A stretch of 64,000 nucleotides of DNA. Source: Sipunculus nudus (Eukaryota; Annelida; Sipuncula; Golfingiida; Sipunculidae). The translations under genes and the position numbers were made by a program. Within the stretch, counting starts at the first letter, position 1, and the number at the start of each line of letters is the position of its first letter. The notes under the pieces were generated by a model. It was not told the DNA's origin, ran no database searches, and saw only the letters and a program-made list of their open reading frames with translations. Below are positions 1-11,036 of this stretch, piece after piece. The stretch covers positions 74,228,300-74,292,299 of the forward strand of contig CM049314.1 of the NCBI GenBank assembly GCA_026874595.1, in the 5' to 3' direction.

Positions 1-455
1 AATGAGCATGCTTTATCAGGACAGTTCATTTAAAAGGAGTGTTACCCTTGACTGTGAGAATGGTTCAGGTCTCAAGACATGTTTGTCGGATATTGACAAG
101 GTAGCTTTCTGGGAGAAGACTTTGTTAGGATAGAGCTCATACATAAATTTGTCATGACCTTGACTCTTAGAATGACCAGGGCCTCATGACACTCCATTTT
201 GTTTATAATTGACAAAATTAAACAAATTCATCAAAATATTTTTATGACTTGCTCTGAAGTATGGTGAACAATTACAGAAAAAAAAATATCAGATTAATCG
301 GGGTATTGTCATTGATTATTCATTGATTTTATTGGCGGCGCACTTACAAATCTTCTATATGTGTCTTAACAAGTTTGGCGAATCGGGAGCCGGTTAATCC
401 GGCTCGTCACGCTTCACGGGTCTGTTGTCTCTGATTAAGGGCGAGGGTTTTCGAT
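1..455. other. No gene seen, AT-rich sequence
   Basis: No open frame of useful length and no recognisable repeat. It ends where homology between the two LTR-like direct repeats begins. Confidence 0.4.
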
Positions 456-752
456 GACTACACACAGTCAAGCGTAACTCTTAGCAACCAGACAAAAGGA
501 AACAAGTCAGTCAGATCGAATCGCTACGGGTCCCCGTCTGCTGTTTCTTAATTGGGAGGTCTGGGATCTACATCTACTGGGCTGTCTACAATTGCGTGCT
601 AAAATTTCCCCGCAGCCATATTGATCTGAATTCGGCAAGGCGAGATCCCCCAAAAGTACTTTCACAGTTTATACTGGAAACTAAACGATTTTCAACCTGC
701 GATACAGCCACCACTGGTCCTCATCGACGAAACACTTCGATGTCAATCTTTC
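456..752 (-). repeat. LTR-like direct repeat, left copy
   Basis: This segment is alignable over its whole length with 11037-11391. Shared blocks include ACTCTTAGCAACCAGAC, TTCTTAATTGGGAGGTCTGG, GCTAAAATTTCCCCGC and CACTTCGATGTCAATCTT. Homology starts at TGACTACACACAGTCA and stops at TCAATCTTTCA, so the unit is TG...CA as in an LTR. The right copy has about 60 extra bases. The minus-strand Gypsy remnant lies between the copies, so I read this as its 3' LTR, separated from the body by a LINE insertion. No PBS, PPT or target-site duplication is visible, so LTR identity is inference; the repeat relation itself is seen directly. Confidence 0.6.
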
Positions 753-1640
753 ACTTGGATAATCTTTTATCTTGAATAAAAACTAATAAAAAAAATGGTC
801 ACCCCCCCCCAACATCCATTTTACAACAGCTGAACCTAAGCTGAAAGTACCTTAAATAAGGTTGATGGTGTGCAGCTCACCCTCTAGATCTTTTCTTAAT
901 CTTTGTAAGCCATACGATTGGATGTATAAATGATAATCTCGAACGTAAAGTAACATGGTTTTCCTTGGGGGAAAAAAAATAAGAACCGGCTATTACCATG
1001 GCAGTACACTACAGTATAAAAACTATGACCTATCGCCGGAAGATGAGGTAGAAGCAGCAAAGCTGGCGCGAGAGGGTTCCCTCACTGCTCTTCATGGGGG
1101 GCTTCCCGGTACCACGCCTCCAACTGGGCGAGACGATCAAAGTCAGCTGCAAGAGTTTATGCCGCAGAGGTCAAGGTCAAGATGGCTTCTGAGTGACAGC
1201 CGCTCGAAATACGGGGTAATAAATTCCGGAATTCAGACCAAAAAAAAAACGGCGTCGGTCATCATATAAGGAAGTGTGTATGGACATATGTTCTCTTCTG
1301 CGTCAATCGGAATCCCTAAACAGGCCACACAAACAGACGGGTAAAGCATAAACTGCAATGTTAATAATTTCACTGTAACTTTTTGAGCAACTGACCGCCA
1401 ATTCTTGATGTCCATATTTGAAACACACCTGACCAGCCCTTCTCACCTCAGTGAGTTCTTCCATTGAATTGTCTGACAATAGGCCTGAAACGTCGGAAAA
1501 CCCCTCTCTCTATAACAACCATGTCCACTTCGAGTCAAATAACGGCCTAGCCATGACAACATGACACTCAGGCCTTCTGAAATAAACTGATAGGGCCTGG
1601 ACATCGTCTCCAGTTCATCTAAAATCAACGTTTGGGGTGA
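753..1640. other. Unassigned stretch between LTR-like repeat and LINE ORF1
   Basis: Holds a short poly-C tract near 806 and an unrecognised 104-codon open frame at 955-1269 (+). That frame resembles no family I know and may be chance, part of the LINE 5' UTR or the Gypsy 3' end. I cannot place the LINE 5' border inside this stretch. Confidence 0.3.
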
Positions 1641-1662
1641 CAAGCTTTCGCTAATAACGGCC

Positions 1663-1974
1663 ACGCCACTCCCAACGGGGATTTCTGATAGACAGCTGTT
1701 AGAAATGATCTGGCAAAAGGTTAATTCGCTGGATCAACTCGAGGTCAGTGTTGCAATCCTTGATGTGCGAGTGAATAAAGCAGAAACTTCAATTAAGTCC
1801 ATTGAAGATCAGTTTAAAGACCTGCATGATGGCACGGGCTTTCTTAAGGAACAGGTAGAAATTCAGAAAAACACTATAGAAGATATTAAGTGCAATTCTG
1901 TTAATAAATCAGATATTGACATTGAGAAAAGGAAAATTGTTGATATTAGCAATAGAGTGAGAAAAAAAAACTTG
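1663..1974 (+). pseudogene. L1-like ORF1, N-terminal coiled-coil part
   Basis: The frame from about 1663, with a possible internal ATG at 1705, encodes a leucine/isoleucine-spaced helix (LDQLEVSVAILDVRV, then TSIKSIEDQF) typical of the ORF1 coiled coil that trimerises the RNA chaperone. It runs into a stop created by the left edge of the MITE at 1975. A 9-A run at 1962-1970 lies just before the break; the frame of the downstream half differs by one base, so either an indel in this run or a sequencing error shifted the frame. Stops just upstream of 1663 mean the true start is lost or further 5'. Confidence 0.6.
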
Positions 1975-1976
1975 TA

Positions 1977-2431
1977 AGGATGCCTTTCCATACATGCGGG
2001 CCCCCGCGCGGGTCCAGCACGGATGAAATCCAACAAATGTGTTATCATTGTCCCCTTTGCATACGTGCAGGCCCCCGAGCGGGTCCCGCATGCGGATCCA
2101 GCAGTGTTGGATTTCTGCGGGGGCCCGCATGCAGATGCTACATGTATATATCAGTAGCAGGTATGTGTCCTTGTTTTTGAAGCCTGGCTGGTGAGATACG
2201 ATGTTAATCCGCTTCAATCTGCATCATCAGTTAGTATAAATGTTTACACTGAATATTTTTTAACACATTACACTACAATTTGAGAAATTATGATTATTAG
2301 TGCATGCGTTTATCCAAACTAATGGGTCACCCGCATGCGGGGACCCGCACATATGGAAAGGGACTCTCCGCATGCGGGGACCCGCGCGGGTCCCGCGCGG
2401 GTGAAAATCCGCATGTATGGAAAGGCACCCT
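1977..2431. mobile_element. GC-rich MITE with about 24-bp TIRs, TA-flanked
   Basis: The left end reads AAGGATGCCTTTCCATACAT and the right end is its reverse complement with one mismatch (ATGTATGGAAAGGCACCCTT); homology continues a few bases inward. TA is present on both outer sides (1975-1976 and 2432-2433), consistent with a TA target duplication. The interior repeats CATGCGGG, GGGTCCCGC and GCGCGGGT blocks in both orientations, so much of it can fold back. No coding capacity. It splits the LINE ORF1. A Tc1/mariner-type origin would fit the TA duplication but is inference. Confidence 0.8.
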
Positions 2432-2433
2432 TA

Positions 2434-2872
2434 TTCATAATGTCCTAGAAGGGGTGGAAGATGAATACAATGACTGTACGAATTTCGTGCAGAAGCTAAC
2501 CTCTGATACTTTTAGACTGGAGGTTGATGTTGAAGTGGCGCACCGATCAAAATCTCTAAAACCCCGCACAAACTAGACAAGGGAAAGCCACGTCTGATTC
2601 ATGCAAGATTTCAAAATGAAGAGCAGAGAGACATGGTTTTGCAGGAAGCCCGAAAGAAACTGAAAGGCTATTCCATAAAAGGACAGAAAATATTTGTATC
2701 GGACGATGCACATCCTGAAACGCGCATTGAACACCAAAAGCTGATCGAAAAGATGAAAGAATTTTGGGCAAAAGGGTGGTACGCATACATCCCCTGGTCG
2801 GTGCCCAGGGTGTTAAGATACAGGCTGAGTGTAAAGGGTTCTGGTGAACCCATGCAGACTTTGATTTTATAA
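2434..2872 (+). pseudogene. L1-like ORF1, RNA-binding and C-terminal domains
   Basis: Right of the MITE the frame resumes with VLEGVEDEYND and then, in the frame of 2633-2872, KPRLIHARFQ, MVLQEARKKLKGYS and a basic C-terminal domain. This order (RRM-like domain followed by a small C-terminal domain) is the hallmark of L1 ORF1p, which coats LINE RNA. A frameshift separates 2304-2576 from the later frame near 2560. ORF1 ends at 2870. The 520 bases up to the endonuclease are AT-rich with no recognisable gene. Confidence 0.7.
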
Positions 2873-3394
2873 AAAGAGAAAATAGTCTGTAACTAACAGT
2901 TCATGGTAAATAACATAATTTTGTTTACTTCGTGGACGACAGTAGAATGTAATATAGCAGAATACGGTATTCTATTACCTCGACAGCTGCAAGCGGACCT
3001 TATGTATGCTAGAACACTTTGTTTTTATTTATGTGTCTCGTATGTGCACTGTTTTTTATATGTCCATAGTCTTATATTTTTGTGCTTAGATCTACTTATT
3101 ATTATGTAAATCTACAGAAAGGTTAAACGTTCGTATTATAAACCATAAGACTTAGTTAATATTCCGGTACCAATTGGATATGGTACAGAAGCGATAATTT
3201 TGTACAGTATTATCTGAAACGCCATGCGCACTGTCCATGCAAAATGCCCTATTTGAACGATGATTCATATATGTTCCTGTGTATCGTAATTGTATATTAT
3301 GCACTATTCTACTGGTTCAACACAAGGGATATTGTTGTAAACAACACTACAAAAACAATGAGTGACACGAAGAGTGAAAATATATATTCTCAGT

Positions 3395-4140
3395 GAAGTC
3401 ACTAAACGTACGAGGAATTCGTTACTATAGGAAGCGAAGGAAAATATTTAATTGGTTTATAAAACATAACGGAGGTAAAAGTATACATTTCATTCAAGAA
3501 TCACACTGCACCAGCGATGTTGAGATGTCCTGGAAGCAGCAATGGAGAGGGTAATCATTTTGCTCAAATAACACTAATATGAGTTGTGGAGTAATAATTT
3601 TAATTGGTAATAATTTAGAATTTTATAATACACAGTTTGATTCAGGGAAGCGCAATCATTTTATTAAATGTTTATGCTCCAAACACGCAACAAGAACAGG
3701 TGTCCTTTTTTAAAGATGTTAAGCTGAAGTTACGTATATTAAAGGACAAATTGGAGGATGAACAAATTCCAATCATATGGAGAGGGCATCATAACTGTGC
3801 ATTGTCTTTGGCAGACTTAGATATAAACGACAGCCGTCGCCTTAAGGGTAGATCTGTGCGACAAATTGAAGATATAATTAGTTAATTTGAATTAGGTGAT
3901 ATCTGGCGCCTACGTAATCCTCGTAAAAGGATGTTTACATGGAGGTCCTTAAACCCGCTTGTTCAAAGACGGCTGGACTTCTTTTTAGCGTCACTCAATG
4001 TTCAAAGTATGGTAATTAAAACGGATATTGACCCTGCTGTAGAGACTGATCATTCTATTGTTTCAGTTTTATTTGATACTAGCAAGTGGGAGCCTATAGG
4101 TCCTTCATATTGGAAACTGAATAATTCTTTACTATAGAAG
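3395..4140 (+). pseudogene. L1-like ORF2, endonuclease domain
   Basis: The frame begins SLNVRGIR near 3395, the usual first strand of the endonuclease/exonuclease/phosphatase fold. The QES motif (near 3494), an asparagine-tyrosine-alanine motif (LLNVYAPN, 3663 on) and a terminal ETDHSIV histidine motif (near 4045) follow in the correct order. The central GDFN-type motif is degenerate: the sequence reads WRGHHNCAL near 3778, so the catalytic aspartate is gone. Stops near 3553 and 3883 break the frame. In a live element this domain nicks target DNA for target-primed reverse transcription. Confidence 0.7.
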
Positions 4141-4740
4141 ACCATGTGTATATTAAAAAGTTAAAAGAAAATTTTAAATATGGAAAAAAATTTCAGTACT
4201 AATAATGTAAGAGAAAAAATGGGAATTTTTTAAATTCAAAATTCGCGAATTTTTAATAAAATTTTCTAAGGAAAAAGCCAGAAAATTTAAGAAAGAATTT
4301 CATGAATTAGAAAGTAAATTTAAAACTAATATTAGAGCGAAGCCTTTGACCGAGTAATTTGGTAGAACATGAACAAACAAAGTATAATTTATAAAAAATA
4401 TTACGAAAAAATAACAGACGGTATTATTATTTGATCAAGAGTACAATGGCACGAACAAGGAGAGAGAAACAACAAATAATTCTTAGGTTTAGAAAAACAG
4501 TAAGAGCTCTGTTAGAAAATTGATAAATGTATCTGGTGACAAATAACTAACACAGGAGGTAATTTATCAGAATTAAAAAGATATTATTCCGAAAAGTTTA
4601 CACGTAAGTTAAAACCGACAGAAAATTATTGTAAAAATTTTCTAAATTAAATTGAGTGAAAGCGCATAAATAGCAAAAATCTGGCTTTGCTGGGTGATTC
4701 TATAACAAAGGCGGGAATAAAAAAGTTTTAAAACAAATGT
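4141..4740 (+). pseudogene. L1-like ORF2, heavily eroded linker
   Basis: This span lies between the endonuclease and RT domains. All frames are interrupted, and the sequence is very A-rich. Short stretches such as KEKARKFKKEFHELE near 4270 are compatible with the basic helical linker of L1 ORF2, so it is probably its eroded remains. Nothing else is recognisable. Confidence 0.4.
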
Positions 4741-5892
4741 CCAACAGTGAAACGCCCGGAAATGATGGGTTGTCGAAGGAGTTTTATTGCTCTTTTTTTT
4801 TTGACGACCTTAGTGAAGACCTTTTGGATTGCTTTAATAAAATGTTTTGAATTAGGAACCCTATCAGTTAGTCAGAGACAAGCTGTCATTACTTAAATTG
4901 AAAAAGACGGGAAGGATAACAGATATGTGAAAAATTGGAGGCCTATTAGTCTAATTAATGTGGATACTAAGATTCTTAGTAAAATTTTATCATCTAGGCT
5001 CCGACCCCTATTATCACTGATCATAGGCAGAGATCAATATGCCTTCGTAAAGGGAAGGTATATTAGTGAAGCTATTAGACTGATTCCCGATATTATATAT
5101 TATATTAAATATTATGACCCACAGGGGATTATATATGCAGCAGACTACGAGGCTGCATTCGATTCTTTGGATCATCATTTAACATTTGCAGTACTCCGAA
5201 GATAAGGTTTCCCCGAATCATTTGTAAAATGGGAAAAATTACTTAATACTGACAAGGAAAGTTGTGTTATGAATAACGGGTACTCCACGGGCTATTTCCC
5301 AGTGTGTAGAGGCAGCCGCCAAGGAGACCCACTGGCGCCATATACATTCATCTTAGTTATAGAGATATTGGCACAATTAGTCAGAGATGATCATAACATT
5401 AGAGGTATAAATATTTATGGTAATGAAATAAAATGTGCATTATTTGCAGATGATGCAACTTTTTCCTACGAGATCATAAATCCATGGACAGATTTATTAC
5501 AATATTTAATGAATTTTATAAGTTTTCTTCGCTCTCTCTCTCTTTCTCTCTCTCTCTTTCTCTCTCTCTCTCTCAGTCAGCAAAAATCGGAAGAAGCATA
5601 TATAGGATCAGAAAGGAAAAGGCGTACTGAGACTGGTCTTTATAAAAATGTGAACTTAACCACTGAAGCACTGAAGATATTGGGAATTAATTTTACTTAC
5701 AGTGAGAGATTGTCATACGAATTAAACTTTGACAGAGTAGCACGGAAGTTAAAGAACTGTCTAAGACTATGGAAATCTAGAAATTTATCTTTGTTTGGAA
5801 GAAATGCAATTATTAAATCTTTAGCACTTCCAAAAATTATGTATGTATGTAATGTACTTTCGCCAACTGAAGAGTTTGTAAAAATAATTTAG
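4741..5892 (+). pseudogene. L1-like ORF2, reverse transcriptase domain
   Basis: Recognisable RT blocks occur in order: NWRPISLINVDTKILSK (4933 on), a DQYAFVKGR block (5032 on), ADYEAAFDSLDH (5142 on), SRQGDPLAPYTFIL (5311 on) and the catalytic FADDATF (5443-5463). These are fingers and palm motifs of non-LTR reverse transcriptases. A stop near 5202 and a frame change before 5269 inactivate it. A CT microsatellite (5527-5576) sits in frame just after the catalytic box. The block after it (thumb region, LSLFGRNAIIKSLALPKIMY) is typical of L1/Tx1 ORF2. The frame closes with a stop at 5890. Confidence 0.8.
5527..5576. repeat. (CT)n microsatellite within RT
   Basis: About 50 bases of CTCTCT with a few interrupting T bases. 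It reads through in the RT frame as a Ser-Leu run without creating a stop. Confidence 0.9.
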
Positions 5893-7103
5893 AATGAATT
5901 AAATAATTTCATTTGGAACGGATGAAAACCTAAAATAAAACACAGTGTTCTAATAAATGTAAAGGAACATGGTGGAATTAAATACCCTGATGTACGACTT
6001 AAAATTCAGGCCAAGCGTATTACATGGATATATAAATTAAAAGAAGATACTAATGCTCCATGGAAAGCAATTTCTGAAATAATTATGAAGGATATTGGTG
6101 GCTTTGAACAAGTGGGATATAATTTGATAAAGGTCGTAAACCTTTAAAATTGCCTCCCTTTTACAAAAGGGGGTGTTTATTGAACTGGGCGGATAATTCA
6201 ACCGATAAACCCGAAGATATAGACAGGATTTTGCATCAACCTCTTTGGAACAATAAATATATACAAATAGATAATTCGTCGTTATACATCAAGATTATGG
6301 CCATTCAGGGTTTCAATACTTTATTGATCTTATTGATAGTACAGGTGCATTGAAAAAAAACGGGATGACACGAGCTTGCCATTTAGTTGTTTTATGTCTT
6401 GACATGCTCTATGGAGGACCATTCCTTATGAATGGCGCTCAATAGTAAGAGCTCAGTGGTCGAGGGATTATGGCGAAAAGACCTTCGAAGCGTTACAAAA
6501 TAGTATTCACAGTACAAATAAAAGTAGGATTTACGCTACTCTATTAAATATGAAAGCGAGGAACCGACTAGTCGAAAAATGTTTGAATCGGTACTTCCAA
6601 ATGCTTTATTAAACTGGAAAAACATATATACACTAATGTGCAGGAAAACATTAAGTACAAAACTAAGGGTTTCCCAGTACAAAATCTTGCACAACATTTT
6701 ACCAACAAAACGAGTTTTATATCGTTGGTCAATTCGGGAATCTCCTAGGTGTAGCGTCTGTTTTGAAGAAACCGAAACACTGCACCATTTATTTGTTTCA
6801 TGTTTCGAGACAAAAAAATGTTATATGTTAATCAAGGATAAACTCCGCTGCCATGTTGAATTATCGAATGTTTCTAAAGATAATATTTTATTGGGAATCA
6901 CACCAAAAAAAACTGAAAACTTGCTTATGAATCATGTAATCTTATTATATAAATATTATGTTTTTATTAAAAGAGATGAACGTACGGTCCTTAATATTGC
7001 AGGATTTTTTAATGTACTGACAGACACGGAAAGATTTGAATATTATGTAGCCAGAAGTAAGGGGCAATCTCCGTGCATAATAAAAAGTGGAAAAATTTGG
7101 TAG
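5893..7103 (+). pseudogene. L1-like ORF2, C-terminal region with zinc motif
   Basis: The region after the RT thumb is broken into several frames. Near 5920-6090 it reads like the conserved 'GG(I/L)xxPD' block after RT. The last open part, 6579-7103, includes LSTKLRVSQYKILHNILPTKRVLYRW followed by CSVC...H....C (near 6750-6803), a C-x2-C-x8-H-x4-C arrangement like the C-terminal nucleic-acid-binding knuckle of L1 ORF2. It ends at a stop near 7101, followed by about 180 bases of AT-rich 3' UTR. Confidence 0.65.
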
Positions 7104-7281
7104 AATTATTTTGAATATTTTGAATATTTGTACAAACATTTAGACTATGTATTTGTTTGTATTTTTGAATATGACTGTGTTTGACATAAGTTCATATATG
7201 TATGTCTGTTATCATCATGTTTATGTTTCAGGTATATGTTTGTCTGATATGCAATTTTATGTGAATAAAATGTTAAAAAAA
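7104..7281 (+). other. LINE 3' UTR and A-rich tail
   Basis: The tract is short and AT-rich, with AATAAAATG at about 7263 followed by an A run ending near 7281. Gypsy-related sequence begins immediately after, which marks the 3' insertion border. Confidence 0.6.
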
Positions 7282-7699
7282 AAGAGTTCATGCCCCAATC
7301 CTGATTGCCAAGTTCCTCAATAGTTAAGCGGTCGGTACGGAGTTGGTTGTTCAGGACGGACCCATTCTTGACCCATAGACGGAGATCCCCAAATCTGCCT
7401 ATTGTCAATCATAGGTCAATTCGATGTGGAGGGTGTCCTCTTCCCGATCATCCAGGTCGCTCCCGATATGGGGTTCCCCTTCTTCCACATCATCCTCCCC
7501 ACAAGGCTCGCCTTGGTGCTCATCAGTTACCCCTGGGTCATCCGGACCCACTATCAGATCTCTCATCTTCATTCTTCGGGTCACAAGTCAACTTACTCGT
7601 GGCACATCACTCAAGTAGACCTTCAGTCGGTCCACATGCACAACCTTACTTGGCTTCTCTGGGGCCTCTTGAATCTCGAGGTTGACGTCTGTCACCTCA

Positions 7700-8292
7700 C
7701 CTATTACAAGATACGGGCCCCTCTACCAGCTTTTGGTTGCCCTTTGGAGGATTGTGATGCCATACCTAACTTCCGACAGCAAACTTCCGGTATATGGTAT
7801 TTACTTCATAATTCCGTTTTTGGCGTTCCGCCGCCTGCATGAGATGTTTTCTAGTATACTCGTGGGTTACCCTGGTGGCTCATTTACTTAGATGGCATAC
7901 TCGTTTGGGCACTATGGTACCTGATTTTTCGGGGGTCCCCCTATGAGTAAATCGATTGGCATGGTCTTTCCTCGATCTAAGAACATCAAGTCGGGCGAAC
8001 ATTTGGTGCTATCATGGGCGGTCGCCCGATAAGCGGACATCAGATATGGTAGCAAATCGTCCCAGTTGTCTTGGTAATTATTGACAAAGCATGACAACAT
8101 CTGAAGCAAAGTCTTTTTTGCATGCTCAACAATCGCATCGCTCTGGGGACGATTAGGACAGGTCCTGGTCTTATCAATCTCTAGCAACTTACACATTTGA
8201 TTCATGAGCTTTGACTGGAAATCAGGTCCCCAATCACTATTGAGGCCCCTGTGAATTCCGTACTTTAAAATAAACGTCTCTCTTTGTGACAA
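7700..8292 (-). pseudogene. Gypsy-A integrase core and C-terminal tail
   Basis: The minus frame 8292-7912 encodes GIHRGLNSDWGPDFQSKLMN, then TCPNRPQSDAIVEHAKKTLLQML, then DDLLPYLMSAYRATAHDSTKCSPDLMF. These are the second and third acidic blocks (SDWG and the glutamate of IVEH) of a retroviral-type DDE integrase plus the following conserved helix. The first Asp block and the HHCC zinc domain are missing. A continuing minus frame below 7912 (EYTRKHLMQAAERQKRNYE near 7860-7800) matches the usual helix after the core. The integrase would join element cDNA to host DNA in a live copy. Confidence 0.75.
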
Positions 8293-8625
8293 GTACTATC
8301 GAGCTCTATGAGGTTTTGGTCTAACATCTTTTGTACCTTTGTTTCCACTACAACTCTCTGGGCTTGAGGTGCCCGGAGCGGTGGCTGCTTAATTGGCTGG
8401 TTACAACCGGTATCAATCTTGTGTTCGGCCATGTACGTGAGGCCAAACATTCCATCTGTTCCCAGAAAACATCTCGATATTCAAAGACGGCTGCCTTTAG
8501 ACGATTAATTTGACAGCGAGTAAGATCGTCATGGGCCCTGTCAATTAATGGCTGTAGATTTTTAAGTCAATATCCACATCAAGATGACTGACATTTGTGG
8601 TGTTGTCTGCAGGTAATGAAAAAAT
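8293..8625 (-). pseudogene. Gypsy-A RT N-terminal fragment fused to integrase
   Basis: The minus frame 8450-8265 reads AEHKIDTGCNQPIKQPPLRA then VQKMLDQNLIELDST, the conserved segment just before the Gypsy reverse-transcriptase palm (H-x-I-D-T-G ... P-x-R ... I-x-x-S). Only about 40 codons remain before the sequence jumps to integrase near 8290. The catalytic DD box and the RNase H domain are absent. The junction is therefore a deletion of well over a kilobase. Confidence 0.7.
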
Positions 8626-9180
8626 ATAATATATCTCTTTAGATTTGCGCAATGGGTATTCCCTTTGCCTCCCGAATGGTCTCGTTGTTTTGATTGCTCT
8701 CAGTTATCGACACAATCTTTTTAGATGTGTCTATTACGGTGCTACCAACAAGAAGTCCAGTTTCGTTAATGTATGCAGGATCGGGCTTTAACACACCATC
8801 TGTTGGTATCTCAGTCCGTAGCTTTCCCATTTTACACAGTACAGTTGCTTCGTACAGCGAGGGGATAGTCACTGAACACGCTCAACACTGGTGCCAAACT
8901 GATAATGCTTCTTATGAGGGATCCCCTTTACAGTCAGTTCTCCTCAGCCAAGATGGAGGGTGGCATCGAGATGTGTCATCAAGGCAACATCCATTAGTCC
9001 GGGATCCTCAGCTGGCATAACCACCAGCGGAAAGCTCAGGCCTTCCCAAGCTCTCACCAGATCAAAAGGTCCATAGCTTCCAGCGCCCATATGCTGTCCT
9101 GTTACAGCACTAAACCTCTGGACGACCGGGTACAGTGCTGGTTGTGTATGTACGGGAATTCGATCAAACAACTCTTACTG
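8626..9180 (-). pseudogene. Gypsy-A protease/linker remnants
   Basis: Two minus-strand open pieces (8872-8639 and 9171-8944) lie between zinc-knuckle and RT fragments, where the aspartic protease and its linker belong. ETGLLVGSTVIDTSKK and FDLVRAWEGLSFPLVVMPAED are in character with such linkers, but no intact DTG protease motif is visible; the nearest is a ...LVDTGSTHTI-like reading on the minus strand around 9210-9180. Assignment rests mainly on position. Confidence 0.45.
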
Positions 9181-10602
9181 ATTATAGTGTGAGTTGACCC
9201 AGTATCAACTAAAAAAGTTCACATCAGTTCCTTTATGAGACCAGGCAGGTGCCACCCAGAAGGATGCCTTAGTCAGCCAGACCAACTGGGTTTCGATGGT
9301 ACTGCCATGTTAGACAAGGCACGCACAGATACACAAGGTGCAGATTTTGCGGGTGACTTAACGCGTTTTTCACATCTCAGTCTGATATTTGGTGCTGTCG
9401 CATATTGATGTACAGGAGATTGAGCACTCGGGGCTGATACGTAACTATTCAGCATCCCAACTGGATCAGAACTGCCAAAACACAGGCTGTTGTGTGTATT
9501 CTAGAAACATAGATGCTGCGCAATGGAGTTAAAGGTTCCCGACATTTTCGGTGTCGCTGTATACCCTCTCTGGCGCCTGCGATGGGGACAATTCCATTTG
9601 AAATGTCCAACTTCCCTCCAAAAGAAGCATGTACCAGGCTCAAAATAGTGTTTTCGCTCATTTGATAACCTTTCACCTTGGCCAGGGGTCAGATTGGGAG
9701 AATTCATGATCGGCTATACCCTTCTGGGTCAAAAGGCGGCTGGCTTGACGAGGTCAATGAACTGGCCTTAACCTTGGCTGACCTTGGTTTACTTAAGCTC
9801 GATACAGTGGGGTCCCGAGATCAACCGATTCGTATTAGACTGCAGCCGATATAGCTGCCTCTAGCATTTTGCAGCTCTAGGTGGTCTTCACCCAAGATAA
9901 ACGGTTCTATAACCAGCGCCTATAGTGCATCATAACTTATACTGTATGCATTGCACGCTATGGGTCGCAGTGCTTACGTGTAGTCTCGTAGATTTTTTTA
10001 TCGGTTTGTCGCTTTCGTTTACTCATTCTTAAACACCATTTTTCGGTTCTTTGATGCAAATCGCGATTCTGGCGCCGATTTCATTTCACTTAAGTTTTCG
10101 CACTGTTCAAAGGGGAGATCTCCAAGCACCCGTTGGGCGTGCCCAGTTAAACTGGCCCCCAGCTGCAAAGCCTTTATATCATCATCCCACTTGGCGACTT
10201 ATTCAAAATGGCAGATATAGGCCTTCCATTAAGTGGTTATACCTTCATATTTGTCCGCTGCCTTCTGGCCTCTTGGTTTTACGTTATCGCCCTTACTTGG
10301 GGGTGTCGAAAACGGCAAGTCACACAGTCAGTGAACTGATGTCTGTCCTTGGGTGACCTTGGCCCCTGTATATTCAACGGCAGGTTTGTGTGCTTTCTTA
10401 GTATGAACACATCATCATCCTCTGTCTGAATAATTACTGAATCTGTACATGAACTAAGCCCGTCACTAACCTGACCTTGACCCTTAGTATGCAGATCCTG
10501 AAACTTGCGTGTTGCCCACTTTCAGTTTACATCGTCTGTACTGGTATTGTAGGAGTCGCAGTAAGTCCTGAACAAATCCGCAAGTGTCAGCTGACGCGCC
10601 AT
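9181..10602 (-). pseudogene. Gypsy-A gag remnant
   Basis: A minus-strand ATG at 10602 opens MARQLTLADLFRTYCDSY and then breaks after about 25 codons. Further pieces continue to about 9450. Near 9640-9600 the frame reads CFFWREVGHFKWNC, which is a CCHC zinc knuckle with its second cysteine replaced by tryptophan. Gag would form the particle shell and bind RNA. Numerous stops show long decay. The 10051-10356 plus-strand open frame is an opposite-strand shadow. Confidence 0.55.
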
Positions 10603-10851
10603 TTCTAACGGATTGTTAATTCACAATGTCACAAATGTCACATAAAACCTCTTTTATTGTCAATAGCACTCCATAAATAAGTGCCCAATATGACTGTTAC
10701 TAATAATCATTTCACACAACTGTGTAATGTTATATTTTCTTTCTTGCCAACGCATGAAGAAACTTGCGGTCACTGAGACTTAAAACTCGCAAGTTGGAAC
10801 CACCAGACTCGTAAACATCTAGGATAAATTGTTGTTCCATGGTTAAACAAA

Positions 10852-10852
<1 letters not shown>

Positions 10853-10922
<70 letters not shown>
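10853..10922. repeat. (TA)n microsatellite
   Basis: An uninterrupted TA run of about 70 bases lies between the Gypsy-A gag start and its LTR-like repeat. One of several long TA tracts in the window. Confidence 0.95.
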
Positions 10923-10925
<3 letters not shown>

Positions 10926-11036
10926 ATTTTAGTAGCGTTCTTAACTGCTGCCAAGGTCAACCTTATATTATTAAACACACACCACACATCCATCAAGTCA
11001 AAACTCCCAAATTGAGTGAAATGGGCCTATTTGCGA

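Larger units (their letters stand above)
1641..7281 (+). mobile_element. L1-like non-LTR retrotransposon, decayed, with MITE insertion
   Basis: The order is ORF1 with coiled coil and L1-type RNA-binding domain (1663-2872), then ORF2 with apurinic-type endonuclease (3395-4140), reverse transcriptase (about 4740-5892) and a C-terminal zinc motif (6579-7103), then an A-rich tail ending near 7281. ORF1 has no CCHC knuckle and resembles the Transposase_22 fold, which fits an L1-clade element rather than a Tx1-type one. Many stops and frameshifts show it is long dead. The 5' border is uncertain and no convincing target-site duplication was found. Gypsy-derived minus-strand sequence starts directly after the tail, so the LINE inserted into the Gypsy element. 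Confidence 0.8.

Noticed and set aside
1451..1456. GAGTTC as a target-site duplication of the first LINE
   Set aside because: Six bases match the sequence after the A tail at 7282, but the match is too short and no other sign supports a 5' border there.
7305..7891. Plus-strand open frames opposite the Gypsy-A integrase tail
   Set aside because: The minus strand in this stretch reads as integrase tail, so these are opposite-strand shadows.
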